A DNA stretch of 6,359 nucleotides from Actinomycetota bacterium (lineage in GTDB: Bacteria; Actinomycetota; Thermoleophilia; Solirubrobacterales; Solirubrobacteraceae), in the NCBI GenBank assembly GCA_005883255.1, contig VAXS01000010.1, forward strand, positions 1 to 6,359, in the 5' to 3' direction. The notes beneath the pieces were generated by a model. The model had not been told where the DNA came from. It saw only the letters and a list, made by a program, of their open reading frames with translations, and did not search any database. Numbering within the stretch: position 1 is the stretch's first letter; every line of letters begins with the position of its first letter. This document shows, in pieces, positions 1-5,743 of the stretch. A program made the position numbers and the translations under genes.

Positions 1-54
1 GAGGACCTGCTCGTGCTCCGCGAAACCGACGTCCTCGCCAAGGTCCAGAGCTAG
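1..54 (+). CDS. groES: Co-chaperonin GroES, C-terminal end only (partial)
   Basis: Reading from base 1 in frame 1 gives EDLLVLRETDVLAKVQS followed by a TAG stop at 52-54. This is the characteristic last strand of GroES (family ending of the type 'ILRExDILAxV'). GroES is the heptameric lid that closes the GroEL folding chamber in the cytoplasm. The rest of the gene, including the mobile loop that binds GroEL, lies upstream of the window. The stop is 21 bases before the groEL start on the same strand, the standard groESL operon arrangement, so the identification rests on both the tail sequence and the neighbour. The operon promoter and any CIRCE/HrcA operator would be upstream and cannot be seen. 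Confidence 0.9.
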   Translation, partial: EDLLVLRETDVLAKVQS

Positions 55-60
55 GAAACA

Positions 61-66
61 AAGGAG
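61..66 (+). promoter_or_regulatory. Strong ribosome binding site of groEL
   Basis: AAGGAG lies 9 bases before the ATG at 76, in the 21-base gap after the groES stop. It is the clearest Shine-Dalgarno in the window and fixes the groEL start. Confidence 0.85.
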
Positions 67-75
67 AACTGATCG

Positions 76-1704
76 ATGGCTCACAAGGAGCTGAAGTACG
101 ACGCGGAGGCACGCAAGGCGCTCGAGGCGGGCGTCGACGCGGTGGCCAACGCGGTGAAGGTGACGCTCGGCCCCAAGGGCCGCTACGTCGTCCTCGACAA
201 GAAGTTCGGGGCTCCCACCATCACCAACGACGGTGTGACGATCGCCCGCGAGATCGAGATCGAGGACGTATTCGAGAACCAGGGCGCGCAGCTGGTGCGC
301 GAGGTGGCCACGGCGACCAACGACGTCGCCGGCGACGGGACCACCACCGCCACCGTGCTCGCCCAGGCGATCGTCCGCGACGGCATGAAGAACGTCGCGG
401 CCGGCGCCAACCCGCTCGCGCTCAAGCGCGGGATCGAGCAGGCCGTCGACGACGTGGTCGCTTCGATCGAGAAGCAGTCCACGGAGATCGAGGGCAAGGA
501 GCAGATCGCCCGCGTGGCGACCATCTCCGCCGGCGACGAGGAGATCGGCGCCGTGATCGCGGACGCGATCGAGAAGGTGGGCAAGGACGGCGTGGTCAAC
601 GTCGAGGAGGGCCAGACGTTCGGCATGGACCTCGAGTTCACCGAGGGCATGCAGTTCGACAAGGGCTACATCTCCCCGTACATGGTCACCGACCAGGACC
701 GCATGGAGGCCGTCCTCGAGGATCCCTACATCCTCATCGCCAACCAGAAGATCGGCTCGGTGCGGGACGTGCTCCCGGTGCTGGAGCAGGTCATCCAGTC
801 CGGCAAGCCGCTGCTGATCATCGCCGAGGACGTCGAGGGCGAGTCCCTGGCGACCCTGGTGGTCAACAAGCTGCGGGGCACGTTCACCGGCGTGTCCGTC
901 AAGGCGCCCGGGTTCGGCGACCGCCGCAAGCGGATGCTGGAGGACATCGCGATCCTCACGGGTGGCGAGGTCATCACCGAGGAGATGGGCCTCAAGCTCG
1001 AGAACACCCAGCTCTCGCAGCTGGGGCGGGCGCGCCGCGTGGTCGTGTCCAAGGACACCACCACGATCATCGACGGCGGCGGCGACTCGGACGCGATCAA
1101 GGGCCGGATCAAGCAGATCAAGGCCGAGATCGAGACCACCGACTCGGACTTCGACCGCGAGAAGCTCCAGGAGCGGCTCGCCAAGCTGTCCGGCGGAGTG
1201 GCCGTGGTCAAGGTGGGCGCCGCCACCGAGACCGAGATGAAGGAGAAGAAGCACCGCGTCGAGGACGCGCTGCAGGCCACCCGGGCCGCCCTCGAGGAGG
1301 GCATCGTGCCGGGCGGCGGCGTGGCCCTGCTGTCCGCGATCAAGGACGTCAAGGTCGACGCCATCGGCGAGGACGACGAGCGCACCGGCGCCCGGATCGT
1401 CCTGCGCGCGCTGGAGGAGCCGGTGCGGCAGATCGCCGCGAACTCCGGGCTCGAGGGCTCGGTGGTCGTGGAGCACATCCGCAACGCCTCCGACGGCCAC
1501 GGCCTCAACGCCGCCACCGGCGAGATCGAGGACCTGGTGGCCGCCGGCGTCATCGACCCGGCGATGGTCACGCGCTCGGCGCTGCAGAACGCGGCCTCGA
1601 TCGCGAAGAACATCCTGACCACCGAGGCGATCGTCGCCGAGATGCCCGAGAAGGAAGGCGCGGGCGTCGGCGGCGGCATGCCCGACATGGGCGGGATGAT
1701 GTAA
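76..1704 (+). CDS. groEL: Chaperonin GroEL (Hsp60), 542 aa
   Basis: This is the ATP-driven 60-kDa chaperonin subunit, which forms two stacked heptameric rings and folds cytoplasmic proteins together with GroES. The length is normal for the family. The equatorial ATP site is intact: the KVTLGPKGR segment is at about 28-36, NDGVTIA with Asp52 at 51-57, [10 protein letters not shown] with the nucleotide-binding Asp87 at 86-95, and the ATP-hydrolysis aspartate equivalent to E. coli Asp398 is Asp397 in [22 protein letters not shown] is at 407-415. The apical domain keeps the substrate- and GroES-binding tyrosines Tyr198 and Tyr202 in GYISPYM. The C-terminus is a Gly/Met-rich tail ([11 protein letters not shown]), as in canonical folding-active GroELs and unlike the His-rich tails of some actinobacterial GroEL1 paralogues. 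The start is supported by AAGGAG 9 bases upstream and by the usual MA-K N-terminus. The gene directly follows groES. One small difference is Tyr37 in GRYVVL, where Asn is more common. The stop is TAA. Confidence 0.98.
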   Translation: MAHKELKYDAEARKALEAGVDAVANAVKVTLGPKGRYVVLDKKFGAPTITNDGVTIAREIEIEDVFENQGAQLVREVATATNDVAGDGTTTATVLAQAIVRDGMKNVAAGANPLALKRGIEQAVDDVVASIEKQSTEIEGKEQIARVATISAGDEEIGAVIADAIEKVGKDGVVNVEEGQTFGMDLEFTEGMQFDKGYISPYMVTDQDRMEAVLEDPYILIANQKIGSVRDVLPVLEQVIQSGKPLLIIAEDVEGESLATLVVNKLRGTFTGVSVKAPGFGDRRKRMLEDIAILTGGEVITEEMGLKLENTQLSQLGRARRVVVSKDTTTIIDGGGDSDAIKGRIKQIKAEIETTDSDFDREKLQERLAKLSGGVAVVKVGAATETEMKEKKHRVEDALQATRAALEEGIVPGGGVALLSAIKDVKVDAIGEDDERTGARIVLRALEEPVRQIAANSGLEGSVVVEHIRNASDGHGLNAATGEIEDLVAAGVIDPAMVTRSALQNAASIAKNILTTEAIVAEMPEKEGAGVGGGMPDMGGMM

Positions 1705-1732
1705 TCCCTCGCAACAGGCGAGCGTCTTCTGG

Positions 1733-1754
1733 GGGCCCGGCTTCGGCCGGGCCC
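1733..1754 (+). terminator. Intrinsic-type terminator hairpin after groEL
   Basis: GGGCCCGGC (1733-1741), loop TTCG (1742-1745) and GCCGGGCCC (1746-1754) form a perfect 9-bp stem closed by a stable TTCG tetraloop. It can be extended by a G-U and a G-C pair to 1731-1756. It begins 28 bases after the groEL stop and lies before the next gene, so it probably ends the groESL transcript. No run of T follows it, which is common for terminators of high-GC Actinobacteria but also means that read-through is possible. Confidence 0.72.
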
Positions 1755-1769
1755 TCGACGTATGTTCGG

Positions 1770-1801
1770 GGATTCATTTTGGGCTTCCAGGCGTCTTAAT
1801 T
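1770..1801 (+). promoter_or_regulatory. Putative promoter of the anti-sigma gene, possibly leaderless
   Basis: The 1760-1805 stretch is clearly richer in A/T than its surroundings. A weak sigma-70-like reading is TTCATT (1773-1778), a 17-base spacer and TTAATT (1796-1801), which would place the transcription start at or next to the ATG at 1808. An ECF-like reading is GGATTC (1770-1775) and CGTC (1792-1795), 16 bases apart. This loosely resembles the GGAAC/CGTC pattern of many ECF promoters. Neither match is strong. No Shine-Dalgarno precedes the ATG at 1808, which would fit a leaderless mRNA. Confidence 0.28.
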
Positions 1802-1807
1802 GCTGCG

Positions 1808-2593
1808 ATGGCGCACGAAGAGCGACATATCGACGATCGGGTGCTGGCCGACGTGGCGCGGCTGGCCGACGGGACCCTGCCGCCGCGGCGGCGGGCGGCC
1901 GTCGAGGCTCGGGTCGCGGAGTCGCCGCAGCTCCGCGCCCTGCTGGACGAGCAGCGGCGCGCGCTGACGCTGGTGCGGGGAGCGGGCGGAACCGCCCCGC
2001 CCGGCCTGCGCGCCCGCCTGGAGAGCGCCCGCCGCGCCGCCGCGCCCCGCGCGCGCCGCCGGCGCTTCGCGCTCGCCGGGGTCGTGGCGGGCGCCGCCAC
2101 CGCCACGGCCCTGGCGCTCGTCCTCACGCTCCCCGGCAACGTCCCCGGCGGACCCACCGTGGTCCAGGCCGCCCAGCTGGGCACGCTGCCGCCGCAGGCG
2201 CCGGCTCCGTCCATGGATCCCGGCAACCGCGCGCTGCTCCACGCCGCCGTGGACGGGGTCACCTTCCCCAACTGGGAGTACCGGTTCAGCTGGCGCGCGG
2301 TGGGCCGGCGCACCGACCGGATCTCCGGCCGCCCCGTAACCACCGTCTACTACGGGCGCGGGCGCTTGCGGATCGCCTACGCGATCGTCGCCGGCGCGCA
2401 GGTCCCAGCGCCGGTGGCGACGGGGAAGATCACCCGCTTCCACACGCTCCTGCGCCACTTCCGGGCCGGCGGCCGGACGGTGGTCACCTGGATCCGTCAC
2501 GGGCACACCTGCGTGCTCTCGGCGCGCGACGTCCCGCTCCAGGCGATGGTGGGGCTCGCCGCCTGGAAGGACGGCGGCGGGCTGACGTTCTAG
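1808..2593 (+). CDS. Anti-sigma-factor-like single-pass membrane protein, 261 aa
   Basis: This is probably the membrane-bound anti-sigma factor for the ECF sigma factor encoded convergently next to it. Residues 7-52 form a charged helical segment with the pattern of anti-sigma N-terminal domains (VARLADGTLPPRRRAAVEAR, then SPQLRALL). The HxxxCxxC zinc motif is missing: the place where 'CxxC-R-L' usually stands reads SPQLRALL. Residues 57-86 form a Pro/Arg/Ala linker ending in RARRRR, which by the positive-inside rule puts the N-terminus in the cytoplasm. One membrane segment follows at about 87-107 (FALAGVVAGAATATALALVL). The outer part (108-261) has a Pro-rich stretch to about 137 and then a compact domain with Tyr/Trp/His-rich blocks (WEYRFSWRAVG, TTVYYGRGRLRIAY, VVTWIRHGHTCVL) and a single cysteine, Cys235. 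I cannot name that domain. The ATG lacks a clear ribosome binding site. The stop overlaps the sigma gene's stop. The class is fairly sure, but the partner is inferred from position. It could alternatively be an unrelated single-pass sensor. Confidence 0.72.
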   Translation: MAHEERHIDDRVLADVARLADGTLPPRRRAAVEARVAESPQLRALLDEQRRALTLVRGAGGTAPPGLRARLESARRAAAPRARRRRFALAGVVAGAATATALALVLTLPGNVPGGPTVVQAAQLGTLPPQAPAPSMDPGNRALLHAAVDGVTFPNWEYRFSWRAVGRRTDRISGRPVTTVYYGRGRLRIAYAIVAGAQVPAPVATGKITRFHTLLRHFRAGGRTVVTWIRHGHTCVLSARDVPLQAMVGLAAWKDGGGLTF

Positions 2594-3099
2594 CGCGCGG
2601 GCACGCCCTGCAGCCGGCGCGCCACCTGGGCGCGGGCGCGGTACAGGCGACTCGTGATCGTCCCCTCGCGCACCCGCAGCGACCGCGCCGCCTCGGCGTA
2701 GGAGAGGCCGGCGACGTCCACCGCCACCAGCGCGTCGCGGAACTCGTCGGGCAGGGCGGCGATCGCCGCGTAGACCTCCCGGGCCTCGGCGGCCGGCTCG
2801 GGCTGGTCGCCCCGGCGCTCGTCGGCCAGCTCCAGCTCCTCCGGCGGGGGCGTCGCCTTCACCGGCCGCCGGGCGGCCGCCCGGCGCTGCGAGATGAAGG
2901 TGTTGCGCAGGACCCGCACCAGGTAGCCGATGTCGTCGTCCCCGCGCACCAGCCGCGGGCGGGCCAGGACGCGGGCGTAGGTGTCCTGGACGAGGTCCTC
3001 CGCGTCCTCGCGGGAGCCGCACAGCGCCCAGGCGGCCCGGTAGAGGCGATCGAAGTGGTCGCCCAGCGTGCCGGGGTCGAGCTGGTGCTCGGGGGCCAT
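2590..3099 (-). CDS. ECF-family RNA polymerase sigma factor, 169 aa
   Basis: This is an extracytoplasmic-function (sigma-70 group 4) factor that directs RNA polymerase to a stress or signal regulon. Sigma region 2 spans about residues 13-78 and contains the core-binding motif REDAEDLVQDTYARVL (30-45) and the -10-recognition helix YLVRVLRNTFISQRR (59-73). An acidic/proline linker (about 79-105) follows, then region 4 (about 107-165) with ALPDEFRDALVAVDVAGLSY and the helix-turn-helix YAEAARSLRVREGTITSRLY that reads the -35 element. The length is typical of a minimal ECF with no C-terminal extension. The ATG at 3099 is the only reasonable start, since no in-frame ATG or GTG lies between it and the citA stop. 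No good Shine-Dalgarno is seen. The gene follows citA on the same strand after 28 bases, so it is probably co-transcribed. A TATGCT hexamer (3114-3109 on the minus strand) might give an additional short-leader start. It ends on the stop codon of the convergent anti-sigma-like gene. I do not assign an ECF group. Confidence 0.95.
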   Translation of the reverse strand: MAPEHQLDPGTLGDHFDRLYRAAWALCGSREDAEDLVQDTYARVLARPRLVRGDDDIGYLVRVLRNTFISQRRAAARRPVKATPPPEELELADERRGDQPEPAAEAREVYAAIAALPDEFRDALVAVDVAGLSYAEAARSLRVREGTITSRLYRARAQVARRLQGVPAR

Positions 3100-3127
3100 C
3101 CCGGGCGCAGCATAGGCCGGCCGACGG

Positions 3128-4237
3128 TTAGGCCGGGGCAGGCGGCGCGGCCAGCACGGCGCTGAGCGGGCGCGGCGGCGGGCCCACGTACTTCGCGGTG
3201 GGCCGGATCAGGCGGCCCTCGCGCTTCTGTTCGAGGATGTGGGCGGCCCAGCCGGCCGTGCGGGCGCACACGAACAGCGGGGTGAACAGGTGCGAGGGCA
3301 CCTCGGCCAGGTCGAGGACCACCGCCGACCAGAACTCGACGTTGGTGGCCAGCACGCGGTCGGGCTTGCGGGCCTGCAGCTCCGCCAGAGCGGCCTGCTC
3401 CAGCGCCTCGGCCACCTCGTACCGGGGCGAGCCCAGCTCGCGGCAGGTGCGGCGCAGCACGCGCGCGCGGGGGTCCTCGGCCCGGTACACGCGGTGCCCG
3501 AAGCCCATCAGCCGGTCGCCGCGGTCGAGCGCGGTCTTGACCCAGCGCTCGGCGTCGCCCAGGGCCTCCACCTCGTCGAGCATGCGCAAGACACGCGATG
3601 GGGCCCCGCCGTGCAGCGGTCCGCTCAGCGCGCCCACGGCGGCGCTCAGGGCGGCGGCGGCGTCGGCCCCCGTGGAGGCCACCACCCGGGCGGTGAACGT
3701 GGAGGCGTTCATGCCGTGCTCGGCGGCCGAGATCCAGTAGGCGTCGATCGCGCGGACGTGGTCGGGGTTGGCCTCGCCCCGCCAGCGGATGAGGAAGCGC
3801 TCGGGGATCGTTACGCCCCGGTCGACCTCCTCCTGGGGGACGGGCAGGCGGTCCGGGCCGCGCGCCGACTGCGCCACGAACGAGAGCGCCATCACGCAGG
3901 CCCGCGCCAGGTCGTCGCGGAGCTGGCGCTCGGAGATGTCGATGATCTGGCGCAGCCCCCACTCCGGCGCCAGCATGGCCAGGGCGGACTGGACGTCCAC
4001 GCGGGAGTCTCCGGAGCGGATCGTGAGCGCATGGGGCTCCGCCGGCTGGAGGCCCGGCTCGAACGTGCCGTCCACCAGCAGGCCCCAGACCTTCTCGAAC
4101 GGCACCACGCGCACCAGGTCCTCGATGTCCACCCCGCGGTAGCGCAGGGCGCTGCCCTCCTTGTCGGGCTCGGCGATCTCGGTGGCGAAGGCGACGACGC
4201 CTTCCAGCCCCGACCTGACTTCGTCGTTCGCGCTCAT
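3128..4237 (-). CDS. citA: Citrate synthase, CitA / citrate synthase 2 type, 369 aa
   Basis: This enzyme condenses oxaloacetate and acetyl-CoA to citrate at the entry of the TCA cycle in the cytoplasm. The N-terminus (LEGVVAFATEIAEPDKEGSA, then LRYRGVDIEDLV) and the whole layout match my memory of mycobacterial CitA. Active-site blocks are ISAAEHGMNASTF with His174, GPLHGGAP with His209, GFGHRVYRAEDPRARVL with His248 and Arg249, and CARTAGWAAHILEQ with Arg326, followed by LIRPTAKYVGP with Arg345. The catalytic aspartate of classic citrate synthases (NVDF-Y-S) is replaced by Glu301 in NVEFWSAVVL. I recall the same glutamate in CitA homologues, so it is probably a subfamily trait. I chose the ATG at 4237, preceded by AAGG at 8 bases, over an in-frame GTG at 4255 that would add six residues containing that ribosome site. 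The family also includes 2-methylcitrate synthases, and substrate preference cannot be told from sequence alone. An ECF sigma gene follows after 28 bases and the amidase is divergent. Confidence 0.94.
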   Translation of the reverse strand: MSANDEVRSGLEGVVAFATEIAEPDKEGSALRYRGVDIEDLVRVVPFEKVWGLLVDGTFEPGLQPAEPHALTIRSGDSRVDVQSALAMLAPEWGLRQIIDISERQLRDDLARACVMALSFVAQSARGPDRLPVPQEEVDRGVTIPERFLIRWRGEANPDHVRAIDAYWISAAEHGMNASTFTARVVASTGADAAAALSAAVGALSGPLHGGAPSRVLRMLDEVEALGDAERWVKTALDRGDRLMGFGHRVYRAEDPRARVLRRTCRELGSPRYEVAEALEQAALAELQARKPDRVLATNVEFWSAVVLDLAEVPSHLFTPLFVCARTAGWAAHILEQKREGRLIRPTAKYVGPPPRPLSAVLAAPPAPA

Positions 4238-4245
4238 GCTCGAAG

Positions 4246-4249
4246 CCTT
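4246..4249 (-). promoter_or_regulatory. Ribosome binding site deciding the citA start
   Basis: On the minus strand GCAAGG is followed by 8 bases and then ATG at 4237. The AAGG core falls inside the longer GTG-started reading (4255), which argues for the ATG. Confidence 0.55.
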
Positions 4250-4262
4250 GCACACGCGGCTC

Positions 4263-4281
4263 GGCGCCCCGGCCGGGCGCC
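4263..4281. repeat. Inverted repeat between divergent citA and amidase genes
   Basis: GGCGCCC (4263-4269), a 5-base spacer CGGCC and GGGCGCC (4275-4281) form a perfect 7-bp inverted repeat in the 69-base divergent intergenic region. It could be an operator for a shared regulator or a hairpin in a leader. In such GC-rich DNA it could also arise by chance. Confidence 0.35.
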
Positions 4282-4286
4282 CCCGC

Positions 4287-4292
4287 TAGGCT
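4287..4292 (+). promoter_or_regulatory. Possible -10 element of the amidase gene
   Basis: TAGGCT fits the actinobacterial -10 pattern TAnnnT and lies 14 bases before the GTG start, so a transcript from it would have only a few leader bases. No recognisable -35 sits at the right distance, so the call is weak. Confidence 0.22.
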
Positions 4293-4306
4293 CCCGCGGC
4301 GAAGCC

Positions 4307-5743
4307 GTGGCCGACGCCACCCTCACCGACCTGCTGTGCCGTCCGGGCCTGGAGCTGGCCGGGCTGGTGCGCGGCGGCGAGGTGTCCTCACGGGAGCTGG
4401 TCGAGGCCTCGCTGGCGCGCGTCGAGGAGCTGAACCCGCAGGTCAACGCCTTCGTGCACGTGGACGCGGAGGGCGCCCTGGCCGCCGCCGACGCCATCGG
4501 CCCCGGCGACGAGCGGCCCTTCGCCGGCGTGCCGATCGCGGTCAAGACCGAGTTCCCGGTCGAGGGCCTGCCGCTGACCATGGGCTCGGACCTGTTCGGC
4601 GACTTCGTCGCGCCCCACGACGCCCACCTGGTCCGCCGCCTGCGCGAGGCCGGCTGCGTGATCGTGGGCATGGCCAACATGCCGGAGATGGGCGTGATGC
4701 CCGTCACCGAGCCCCGCCGGCACGGGCCCACCCGCAACCCCTGGGACCTCGACCGCACGCCGGGGGGCTCGTCGGGCGGGTCGGCGGCGGCGGTCGCCGC
4801 CGGCATGGTCCCGCTCGCCCACGGGGCCGACGGCGGCGGCTCCATCCGCATCCCCGCCGCCTGCTGCGGGCTGGTGGGGCTCAAGGCCACGCGCCATCGC
4901 ATCTCCCGCGGGCCCGACGTGGGCGAGCACTGGCTGTCGATCGGCGGCGTCCTCACCCGCACCGTGGCCGACACCGCGGCGGCGCTGGACGCGATGGAGG
5001 GCTACGAGGTGGGCGACGCCGCCTGGCTGGACTCCCCCGCCGAGCCGTTCGCCCGCGCGACCGAGCGCGACCCCGGCCGCCTGCGAATCGGGCTGTCGCT
5101 GGAGTCGCCGGTCGACGCCGAGCTCGACCCCCAGTACGAGGGCGCGACCCGCGAGGCGGCCGAGCTCCTGTCGTCCCTGGGGCACGAGGTGGAGGAGGTT
5201 CCCGTGCCGGCCGGGGGCGGCGAGCTGGGCCCGGTGTTCCTGGCCGCGTTCGGCGCGTCGCTGGCGCTGGTGGTCCGGACCGGCGGGATCGTGTCCGGCC
5301 GCGAGCCCACGCCCGACCTCGTCGAGCCCCTGACCTGGACGATCTACGAGAGCGCTCGCGGGCTGTCCTCGCTCGACTACCTGAGCGCGGTGCTACAGCT
5401 GCAGGCCTTCTCGCGGGGGCTGATCGCCTCGCTCTCGCCCTACGACGCGCTGCTGACCCCCTCGCTGGCCAAGCTGCCGGTCCCCATCGGCACCTACGAC
5501 ACCGGTCGTCGCGACCTGGAGGAATGGGCCCGCACGGGCGAGTTCACCCCGTTCGCGGCGGTGGCCAACATCACCGGGCTCCCGGCGATCTCGCTCCCCT
5601 TCGCCCAGAGCGAGGAGGGCCTGCCGCTGGGGATCCACCTGCTGGGTCAGCCCGCGCGCGAGGACGTCCTCCTGGCGCTGGGCGCCCAGTTGGAGCGCGA
5701 GCGCGACTGGGGCGCGCGGCGCGCGGCGCTGGCCGAGTCCTAG
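4307..5743 (+). CDS. Amidase-signature family hydrolase, 478 aa
   Basis: This is a cytoplasmic serine amidohydrolase that cleaves carboxamide bonds by the Ser-cisSer-Lys mechanism. The triad is complete and correctly spaced: Lys80 in GVPIAVKTE, the cis-Ser Ser155 in RTPGGSSGGSAAAVAAG, and the nucleophile Ser179 in GADGGGSIRIPA (75 and 24 residues apart, as in known members). The block GPTRNPWDLDRTPGG at 140-154 is also typical. The N-terminal helices (LAGLVRGGEVSSRELVEASL, then NPQVNAFV) and the C-terminal ITGLPAISLPFA plus LPLGIHLLGQ are the usual ends, so the gene is full length. It is probably not the GatA subunit of the tRNA amidotransferase: MANMPEMGVMPVTEP replaces the GatA-type NMDEFAMGS motif, and no gatB or gatC is adjacent. 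The middle (LTRTVADTAAALDAMEG) recalls amidases related to 6-aminohexanoate cyclic-dimer hydrolase, but the substrate is unknown. The GTG start at 4307 gives the expected N-terminus, with only a weak GAAG-like ribosome site. It is divergent from citA, and its stop overlaps that of the next gene. Confidence 0.92.
   Translation: MADATLTDLLCRPGLELAGLVRGGEVSSRELVEASLARVEELNPQVNAFVHVDAEGALAAADAIGPGDERPFAGVPIAVKTEFPVEGLPLTMGSDLFGDFVAPHDAHLVRRLREAGCVIVGMANMPEMGVMPVTEPRRHGPTRNPWDLDRTPGGSSGGSAAAVAAGMVPLAHGADGGGSIRIPAACCGLVGLKATRHRISRGPDVGEHWLSIGGVLTRTVADTAAALDAMEGYEVGDAAWLDSPAEPFARATERDPGRLRIGLSLESPVDAELDPQYEGATREAAELLSSLGHEVEEVPVPAGGGELGPVFLAAFGASLALVVRTGGIVSGREPTPDLVEPLTWTIYESARGLSSLDYLSAVLQLQAFSRGLIASLSPYDALLTPSLAKLPVPIGTYDTGRRDLEEWARTGEFTPFAAVANITGLPAISLPFAQSEEGLPLGIHLLGQPAREDVLLALGAQLERERDWGARRAALAES

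Noticed and set aside
726..1688. Minus-strand open frames inside groEL (183-662 and 726-1688)
   Set aside because: Ser/Thr/Arg-rich translations antisense to a highly conserved gene are expected from GC-biased third positions.
2580..2600. Bidirectional terminator between the convergent sigma and anti-sigma genes
   Set aside because: The stops overlap, and I found no convincing hairpin with a T-run at the junction.
1796..3022. Long minus-strand open frame (408 codons) opposite the anti-sigma gene and out of frame with the sigma gene
   Set aside because: It has low-complexity composition and is antisense to a gene with a clear membrane segment. It overlaps the real sigma factor in another frame.
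1762..3165. Long plus-strand open frame (467 codons) across the anti-sigma and sigma genes
   Set aside because: The translation is Arg/Ala/Pro/Gly-rich low complexity with no family motif, and both underlying frames encode recognisable proteins. It is a high-GC shadow frame.
2859..4253. Minus-strand open frame of 464 codons overlapping citA and the sigma gene
   Set aside because: It is frame-shifted from citA and the sigma gene and rich in Arg/Gly/Ala. No independent motif was found.
4238..4255. GTG start at 4255 for citA (six extra residues MCKASS)
   Set aside because: It would place the AAGG ribosome site inside the coding region. The ATG at 4237 has proper spacing and matches the family's N-terminus.
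3239..4306. Upstream extension of the amidase frame, giving an 834-codon protein antisense to citA
   Set aside because: The homology to amidases begins just after the GTG at 4307. The extension is low-complexity Gly/Arg/His/Ala sequence antisense to an obvious citrate synthase, so it is not a fusion.
4388..5185. Minus-strand frames opposite the amidase (4234-4974, 4388-5185, 5002-5310, 5393-5638)
   Set aside because: They have no recognisable domains and are antisense to a complete amidase with an intact catalytic triad.
4307..5743. GatA subunit of Asp/Glu-tRNA amidotransferase
   Set aside because: The triad is shared by the superfamily, but the GatA-type NMDEFAMGS region is different and neither gatC nor gatB is adjacent.
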